From the NCBI RefSeq assembly GCF_039529295.1, contig NZ_BAAAMN010000029.1, positions 41,654 through 105,653 on the forward strand: DNA of 64,000 bases. Reading direction: 5' to 3'. Below the pieces are notes generated by a model. The model had not been told where the DNA came from. It saw nothing but the letters and a program-made list of their open reading frames with translations, and made no database searches. Position numbers and translations under genes: made by a program. The number at the start of each line of letters is the position of its first letter. Within the stretch, counting starts at the first letter, position 1. Positions 58,601 to 64,000 of this stretch are shown piece by piece. The stretch comes from Yaniella flava (lineage in GTDB: Bacteria; Actinomycetota; Actinomycetes; Actinomycetales; Micrococcaceae).

Positions 58601-60601
58601 CTATGCGTCGTCGGCGTCATCGGCATCGTGGCCAGTGACTGTTAAAATGTTCTGGTCGAGTCGAACCTGTTGACCATCCTTGACGTGAATTGCCGCGGTG
58701 CCGTCCAGGGGTGCTTTGAGGTGGTGCTCCATCTTCATTGCTTCAATGGTCACGACCGGATCGCCGGCAGCTACCTCGCTACCGTCGTCGATATGCACTG
58801 CGGTCACCGTGCCCGGCAGCGGAGCCCGTACCTGTGGGTCCACGCCGCGTTCTTCGGATTCCATCGTGGCCAATATATCCAGTACCTGAGCTTTGTGATC
58901 CAGCACGAGGACCACGCCGGTGAAATTATTGGACGCCAGCCATACTCGAGTGCCTTGTGATGTGGGTGCCTCGGCGGCCACCGTGACGGTTTCTACGCCA
59001 GAGGCATCACGGTAGACAAACTCGTTGACAGCGCCGGTTGGGAGGAGTTGGGTATTGGACTGCAGCACAACGTCGAATCGTGTCGGCTCGTCTGCCGGGT
59101 AGTCGACGCGATAGGTGATCGGTGCGGACTCGGCTAGCCGGAAGCCGTCGTATTCCCACGCTGACGTCGGCGCTTGTACAATTTGATGGATAAACTGTGC
59201 CGCGATCTGAGCGTGTTTTTCGCTCGGGGTGTCAAATACCATGTCATTCAGACGGGCTTCCACCAGGGTGGTGTCCATCCTGCCGGCAACGACGTCATCG
59301 TCACGCAGCAGATGTTGCAGATATTCCAGGTTGGTGTTGACTCCGAGCAGCACCATCTCATCCAGTGCCTGTTCTAAACGGGCCAATGCTTGGGCCCGAT
59401 CGGTGCCGGTGGCGATGACCTTCGCCACCATCGGGTCAAATTCTGTACCAATGACCGCACCATCACGCAGGCCAGAATCGACGCGTACCCCAGAACCTGC
59501 CGGCTCAGCGAGATGCAAGACGGTACCTGTGGACGGCATAAAACCAGCCGCAGGCGTTTCTGCATAAACCCGGGCCTCAATCGAATGCCCGGTGAACGTG
59601 AGGTCTTCTTGTCGCAGTGCCAGGGGTTCACCGGCGGCAATGCGGATTTGTTCTTCGACTAGGTCGACCCCCGTGACTTCTTCGGTCACCGGATGCTCTA
59701 CCTGGAGTCGAGTGTTCATTTCCATAAAGTAGAACTTGTCGGGCTCGGCGTCGGAGACCAAAAACTCGACGGTCCCAGCACCGACATAGTTCACGGACTT
59801 CGCCGTATCGACTGCAGCTTGGCCGATGCGGGCACGGGTTTCGTCGGTCAACAGCACGGAGGGTGCTTCTTCAATAATTTTCTGATGACGGCGCTGCAGC
59901 GAGCATTCGCGTTCGCCGAGATGGATCACGTTGCCGTGGGTGTCTGCCAGCACCTGGACTTCGATGTGCCGCGGGGCTCGGACGAGCTGTTCGATCAGCA
60001 GTGTGTCATCACCGAAAGCCGCCTTGGCCACGCGTCGGGCGGTTTCCAATTGCGACGCCAGCTCGTCGTGCGATTCCACCACGTGCATGCCCTTCCCGCC
60101 GCCACCGGCCGAAGGTTTGATCAACATGGGAAAGGCCATGTTCTTGGTGGCTTCTACCAGCTGTGCGTCGCTGAGCCCTGGTTCGGATACACCATCGACC
60201 ATGGGCACTCCGGCGGTGGCCACATGATTTTTGGAGCGAATTTTGTCGCCCATGACATCTAGCGCGTGTTCATTGGGCCCAATGAACGTGACGCCAGCTT
60301 GCTGGCAAGCACGGGCAAGGTCGACGTTTTCAGAGATGAAACCGTAGCCGGGGTGAATCGCTTGGGCGCCGGACTCAAGTGCTGCCTGGACGACCGCCTG
60401 AGGGTTCAAGTAGGAGTCCGCCGAGCTCGCGCCGAGTCGAATAGCCTGGTCGGCACACCGAACGTGGGCGGCGTCTTGATCCGCGTCTGAATAGATCGCC
60501 ACAGACCGGATGCCCAAGTTGTGCAAGGTTTTGGCGACACGAATCGCGATTTCACCGCGGTTTGCTATGAGTACTTTAGAAAAGAGTCGCACATCAATCA
60601 C
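58601..60601 (-). CDS. Acyl-CoA carboxylase alpha subunit (biotin carboxylase-BCCP)
   Basis: 666 aa. Biotin carboxylase domain (KVLIANRGEIAIRVAKTLH, ATP-grasp KPSAGGGGKGMHVV, EHPVTEEVTGVDLVEEQI) and C-terminal biotinyl domain with IEAMKMEHHLKAPLDG, biotin Lys at about 623, plus a BT-like middle region. With the beta subunit fits 3-methylcrotonyl-CoA or related acyl-CoA carboxylase. Overlaps the beta gene by 4 bp. Confidence 0.93.
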   Translation of the reverse strand: MIDVRLFSKVLIANRGEIAIRVAKTLHNLGIRSVAIYSDADQDAAHVRCADQAIRLGASSADSYLNPQAVVQAALESGAQAIHPGYGFISENVDLARACQQAGVTFIGPNEHALDVMGDKIRSKNHVATAGVPMVDGVSEPGLSDAQLVEATKNMAFPMLIKPSAGGGGKGMHVVESHDELASQLETARRVAKAAFGDDTLLIEQLVRAPRHIEVQVLADTHGNVIHLGERECSLQRRHQKIIEEAPSVLLTDETRARIGQAAVDTAKSVNYVGAGTVEFLVSDAEPDKFYFMEMNTRLQVEHPVTEEVTGVDLVEEQIRIAAGEPLALRQEDLTFTGHSIEARVYAETPAAGFMPSTGTVLHLAEPAGSGVRVDSGLRDGAVIGTEFDPMVAKVIATGTDRAQALARLEQALDEMVLLGVNTNLEYLQHLLRDDDVVAGRMDTTLVEARLNDMVFDTPSEKHAQIAAQFIHQIVQAPTSAWEYDGFRLAESAPITYRVDYPADEPTRFDVVLQSNTQLLPTGAVNEFVYRDASGVETVTVAAEAPTSQGTRVWLASNNFTGVVLVLDHKAQVLDILATMESEERGVDPQVRAPLPGTVTAVHIDDGSEVAAGDPVVTIEAMKMEHHLKAPLDGTAAIHVKDGQQVRLDQNILTVTGHDADDADDA

Positions 60602-62205
60602 ATCCGAAAAAGACCAAATTGGGGGTCAGCCAGTGGGGTACGGGCACAGACATCGAGCGCCATGGCGACGACTCGGCGGGTATCCTGCGGGTCAATAATG
60701 CCGTCATCCCACAGACGCGCGGTCGAGTAGTAGGCAGAACCCTGCTCGTTGTACTGGTCCACAATGGGTTGTTTGAATTCGGCTTCTGCTTCCGGTGACC
60801 AGTCTTCGCCTGCAGCATCGTACTGGTCTCTTTTGACCGTTGCCAGCACGGCTGCGGCCTGGTCGGGTCCCATGACGGAGACACGCGCATTGGGCCACAT
60901 AAACAAAAAACGTGGGGAGTAGGCGCGACCACACATCGAGTAGTTGCCGGCTCCAAATGAGCCACCGATGACCACGGTAATTTTTGGGACACGGGTGGTC
61001 GAGACTGCGGTGACCATTTTGGCGCCGTTCTTGGCAATGCCGCCGGCTTCGTAATCCCGACCGACCATGAAACCGGAGATGTTTTGTAAAAACAGCAGTG
61101 GAATGCCACGCTGGTCGGCGAGCTCAATAAAATGAGCGCCTTTGAGCGAGGACTCGGAGAACAGGATTCCATTATTGGCAATGATGCCCACCGGGTGCCC
61201 ATCAATACGTGCGAAACCGGTCACGAGCGTGGTGCCGTAGTTCTTCTTGAACTCGTGGAATGTGTCGGCATCGATGATGCGTGAGATGACTTCGCGGACA
61301 TCAAATGACGTGTGCTGGTCCGTGGGGGTGACACCGCTTATGCCCGCCGGATCGTGAGCAGGTTCGCATGCGTCCAGCTTGCGCCAGATCCGAGATGGGG
61401 TCTCGGGCAGCGTCTCGACGATATTGCGGAGGATTTGCAGCGCGTGATCGTCGTTCTCAGCGATATGATCGGCAACCCCCGAAGTCGAGGTGTGAACCTC
61501 GGCGCCGCCGAGTTCCTCTGAGGTCACGACCTCACCCGTGGCGGCTTTCACCAGGGGCGGGCCGCCCAGAAAAATCGTACCCTGATTGCGCACCATCACC
61601 GATTCGTCACTCATGGCCGGGACGTATGCGCCACCGGCTGTTGACGAGCCAAAGACGGCCGCAATCTGTGGGATCCCACGGGAAGACAGTTGGGCTTGAT
61701 TGTAGAAGATTCGACCGAAGTGGTCACGATCTGGGAACACTTCATCTTGTCTTGGGAGGAAAGCACCGCCGGAATCCACCAGATAGAGGCAGGGGAGCGC
61801 GTTGTCCATGGCGATCTCTTGCGCTCGCAGGTGCTTTTTGACCGTCATCGGATAATAGGTGCCGCCCTTGACCGTGGAGTCATTGCATACGATCATGACG
61901 TAACGGCCTTCAACTAATCCGATCCCAGCGATCAGACCGGCCGCCGGGGCATCATCGTCATACATGCCAAAGGCCGCCAGTGAGCCAACCTCCAAAAACG
62001 GAGAGCCCGGGTCGAGAACGCGACGTACGCGCTCACGTGGGAGGAGCCGACCGCGGTCGAGGTGACGTTGACGAGCGCGTTCCGAGCCACCTTTAGCCAC
62101 CTCAGCCACGCGGTCGCGCAGTTGTTGGCGCAGGTGGTCGTGGTGGGTAAAGTTTGTTTGATATTGCTCGGAGTTGGCATCAACCTGTGTGATCAGCTGT
62201 TGCAT
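60598..62205 (-). CDS. Acyl-CoA carboxylase beta subunit (carboxyltransferase)
   Basis: 535 aa. LPRERVRRVLDPGSPFLEVGSLAAFGMYD, the N-carboxybiotin site GGAYVPAMSDESVMV and the CoA-site AKMVTAVSTTRVPKITVVIGGSFGAGNYSMCGRAY. The G-x-G-N-Y-x-M-C-G-R pattern is that of methylcrotonyl-/geranyl-CoA carboxylases, supporting a leucine-type pathway. First gene of the operon; regulator divergent. Confidence 0.93.
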   Translation of the reverse strand: MQQLITQVDANSEQYQTNFTHHDHLRQQLRDRVAEVAKGGSERARQRHLDRGRLLPRERVRRVLDPGSPFLEVGSLAAFGMYDDDAPAAGLIAGIGLVEGRYVMIVCNDSTVKGGTYYPMTVKKHLRAQEIAMDNALPCLYLVDSGGAFLPRQDEVFPDRDHFGRIFYNQAQLSSRGIPQIAAVFGSSTAGGAYVPAMSDESVMVRNQGTIFLGGPPLVKAATGEVVTSEELGGAEVHTSTSGVADHIAENDDHALQILRNIVETLPETPSRIWRKLDACEPAHDPAGISGVTPTDQHTSFDVREVISRIIDADTFHEFKKNYGTTLVTGFARIDGHPVGIIANNGILFSESSLKGAHFIELADQRGIPLLFLQNISGFMVGRDYEAGGIAKNGAKMVTAVSTTRVPKITVVIGGSFGAGNYSMCGRAYSPRFLFMWPNARVSVMGPDQAAAVLATVKRDQYDAAGEDWSPEAEAEFKQPIVDQYNEQGSAYYSTARLWDDGIIDPQDTRRVVAMALDVCARTPLADPQFGLFRM

Positions 62206-62238
62206 TATTCTCCTGAAAGAGTGGACGCAGCGAAAATT

Positions 62239-62260
62239 TCAGTTTATGGTGACTAACTGA
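62239..62260. promoter_or_regulatory. TetR-type operator between tetR and carboxylase operon
   Basis: TCAGTT (62239-62244) and AACTGA (62255-62260) separated by 10 bp, between the two divergent start codons. Likely binding site of the adjacent TetR protein. Confidence 0.5.
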
Positions 62261-62287
62261 GATTCAGAATAGTGACGGAGGTTGCAT

Positions 62288-62935
62288 TTGTCTAGTACCG
62301 AGATAAATTCACAGAACGGCGGGGTCAAAACCCAACGCCAGTTGGAAAAAGAAAAACGCCGGGAGCAACTCTTGGCAGCCGCCGGACGGTTGTTTTCCGA
62401 CCGGGGCTTCGCTTCCGTGTCCCTTGACGAAATTGGCGCGGAAGTTGGAGTGACCGGACAGGCGATTTACCGCCACTTTGAGTCCAAACAAGATATGCTC
62501 GGCGCCCTCATTGGGCAGGCCAGCTCCTACCTATTGACTCAGGGTAAGGCGATCGAGGCGCAATATGACGACACCTTTTGTCGGTTAGAGCAGCTGGTTG
62601 CACTGCAAACTGATTTTGCGTTGACATCTCCAGATGTGATCCGCGTCCAGGATCGTGACCTGGCGGCTGTCGAGGAGAACACACAGCGCGAAATCCGGCG
62701 CACCCAGCGTGAATACATCGATATTTGGGTTCGGACCATGCAAGCGGTGCATCCACAGGAATCCGATGATCAGCGATTGGTGCGCGCCCATGCGCTCTTT
62801 GGGCTCATCAACTCAACGGGTCACTCCTTTAGGGGGTTGGCCAAACGAAAGCAGACCGGTAATTTTCTGTCAGATCTCAAAAAAATGCTGCCCCAGATGG
62901 CGATCGACGCAATCTATGCAGCGCCTACAGAATAG
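62288..62935 (+). CDS. TetR/AcrR family regulator
   Basis: 215 aa from TTG 62288 (GGAGG at 62277-62281, 6-nt spacing). HTH: REQLLAAAGRLFSDRGFASVSLDEIGAEVGVTGQAIYRHFESKQDML at about 26-72. Ligand domain follows; C-terminal half resembles the acyl-CoA-catabolism TetR proteins. Divergent from the carboxylase operon and before an acyl-CoA synthetase, the arrangement known from the mycobacterial accD1/accA1/fadE19 locus; ligand probably an acyl-CoA (inference). Confidence 0.87.
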   Translation: MSSTEINSQNGGVKTQRQLEKEKRREQLLAAAGRLFSDRGFASVSLDEIGAEVGVTGQAIYRHFESKQDMLGALIGQASSYLLTQGKAIEAQYDDTFCRLEQLVALQTDFALTSPDVIRVQDRDLAAVEENTQREIRRTQREYIDIWVRTMQAVHPQESDDQRLVRAHALFGLINSTGHSFRGLAKRKQTGNFLSDLKKMLPQMAIDAIYAAPTE

Positions 62936-62973
62936 GTCGACCAGATATTATGGTGAGGCCGCTCACACTTTGT

Positions 62974-62979
62974 TAGATT
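62974..62979 (+). promoter_or_regulatory. Candidate promoter -10 for acyl-CoA synthetase (TAGATT)
   Basis: TAGATT 38 bp before ATG 63017, which has GAGGAAG as ribosome-binding site at 63004-63010. An in-frame ATG at 62981 is too close to this -10. Confidence 0.35.
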
Positions 62980-63016
62980 GATGGTCGAATCACCCCCGTC
63001 GTCGAGGAAGCTGGTT

Positions 63017-63949
63017 ATGACAGAACAACTCACGTATTCCTATGCCGCAGGCCCCACGGACGTTGCCTTGATCGAAGATACGATTTCCGTCAATCTTGCG
63101 CAAACGGCCGCCAAGTACCCACAAAATATTGCGCTCATCGATGCAGCGTCGCAAAGACAGTGGACATACGAGCAGTTTTTTGCCGACGTCCGGAGCCTTG
63201 CCACTGGCTTGCACCGGGCCGGCGTGGTAGCTGGCGAACGAGTGGGTATCTGGTCGTTGAACCGCTGGGAATGGACGATGGTTCAGTATGCGACTGCCGA
63301 GTTGGGTGCGATCATGGTCAACATCAACCCCGCCTACCGTCAGCATGAGCTGAACTTCGTCTTAGAACAAGCGGGTATCACCACACTGATCTCCTCTGAA
63401 GAGGTGCCGACGGCCAACTACCCACGGATGATCCAACGTTTCCAAGAAGAATTCGGCTCGCCGGAACGCGTCATCATTATGAACTCTGCATCATGGGATG
63501 ACGTGTTCGACATCGAAGCTGACGATACGGTGCTGCACAAGATTCAAGCGACGCTAAGTAATACCGATGCGATCAACATTCAGTACACCTCAGGGACGAC
63601 GGGCTTTCCTAAAGGTGCCACACTGTCGCACCGCAATATTTTGAATAATGGATTTTTCGTCGGTGAGATCAATCGATACACCGATCAAGACCGTATCTGC
63701 ATTCCGGTGCCGTTCTACCATTGCTTCGGTATGGTCATGGGCAACCTGGCGGCGACGACACATGGTGCAACCATGGTCATCCCGGCCCAAAGTTTCGACC
63801 CCCAAAAGACGCTGGAAACCGTCGAAACACATCAATGCACCTCGTTGTACGGTGTTCCAACGATGTTCATCGCGGAGTTGGCTTTAGAGAATCTCGCAGA
63901 CTTTGATTTGTCGAGCCTGCGCACCGGTATTATGGCTCTTCCGGTTTAA
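63017..63949 (+). pseudogene. Acyl-CoA synthetase, truncated by IS end
   Basis: AMP-binding enzyme, FadD/AcsA type. N-terminal 310 residues are normal: GVVAGERVGIWSLNRWEWTM, NINPAYRQHELNF and the P-loop NIQYTSGTTGFPKGATLSHRN, then SLYGVPTMFIAEL. The frame ends at SLRTGIMALPV then stop, where the family continues TGIMAGSPCPVE. The break at 63934 coincides with GGCTCTTCCGGTTT, an ISL3-type terminal repeat, so the last residues come from the element. Would have activated the free branched-chain acid before the divergent operon. C-terminal ~200 residues, including the adenylation lid, are missing from this window. Confidence 0.75.
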
Positions 63950-64000
63950 GGGTGGGGTGAGGGTTTAAGACACGCCGGGGGTGAAGGTGGTGGAAGGTGT
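63934..64000. mobile_element. Probable end of an ISL3-family insertion sequence
   Basis: Starts GGCTCTTCCGGTTT, the terminal-repeat pattern I recall for ISL3-family elements (for example corynebacterial IS31831-like ends), followed by G-rich noncoding sequence unlike the gene it interrupts. Only the first 67 bp are inside the window, so transposase and target duplication (normally 8 bp) cannot be checked. A contig-end artefact is the main alternative. Confidence 0.55.

Overview
The window comes from the chromosome of a moderately G+C-rich actinobacterium, most likely order Micrococcales, family Micrococcaceae. The evidence is gene order: M23 peptidase | rpsB-tsf-pyrH-frr-cdsA, a site-2 protease beside a DUF4081-type acetyltransferase, proS | rimP-nusA-ylxR-infB-rbfA-truB-ribF-rpsO-pnp, dapB, dapA-rnj-ftsK-pgsA-cinA-clgR-DUF3046-recA-recX-miaB-miaA-dapF-like, hflX-dinG-LysM-hisC-hisB-hisH-hisA. 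Base composition below that of Arthrobacter or Micrococcus suggests a Yaniella/Enteractinococcus-like lineage; this is inference. No rRNA, tRNA, CRISPR array or prophage was seen.

Layout: 1-4.5 kb is an envelope section (secreted phosphoesterase, glycosyltransferase, M23 peptidase). 5-12.4 kb is translation and envelope housekeeping, without rlmN, dxr and ispG, which I would expect here. 12.4-26 kb holds two related lipoproteins, proS and the rimP-nusA-infB-truB-ribF block. 26-38.7 kb has PNPase behind a structured leader, dapB, dapA, RNase J, FtsK, PgsA and ClgR. 38.7-44.5 kb is recA-recX-miaB-miaA, a DapF homologue that has lost its catalytic motifs, and an RsmC-like methyltransferase. 44.7-53.1 kb is hflX-dinG (no lexA after it) and a partial histidine operon. 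53.1-56 kb is a MarR / FMN reductase / luciferase-like oxidoreductase operon and a NUDIX hydrolase. 56-64 kb is a branched-chain (leucine-type) acyl-CoA degradation operon with a divergent TetR regulator and an acyl-CoA synthetase gene cut off by what looks like an ISL3-family IS end at the window edge.

Regulation visible in the DNA: many genes have a TAnnnT -10 hexamer only 6-8 nt before the start codon, the signature of leaderless mRNA (cdsA, dapB, dapA, ftsK, dapF-like, rsmC-like, hisC, NUDIX). The recA upstream region has two perfect DnaA boxes 42 bp apart and a promoter resembling the LexA-independent (PafBC) type. A 12-bp-arm perfect palindrome lies over the hisC start. Palindromes also sit upstream of the MarR operon, between the TetR gene and the acyl-CoA operon, and upstream of clgR. 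The strongest candidates for something new are the DapF pseudoenzyme, the recA control region and the hisC palindrome.
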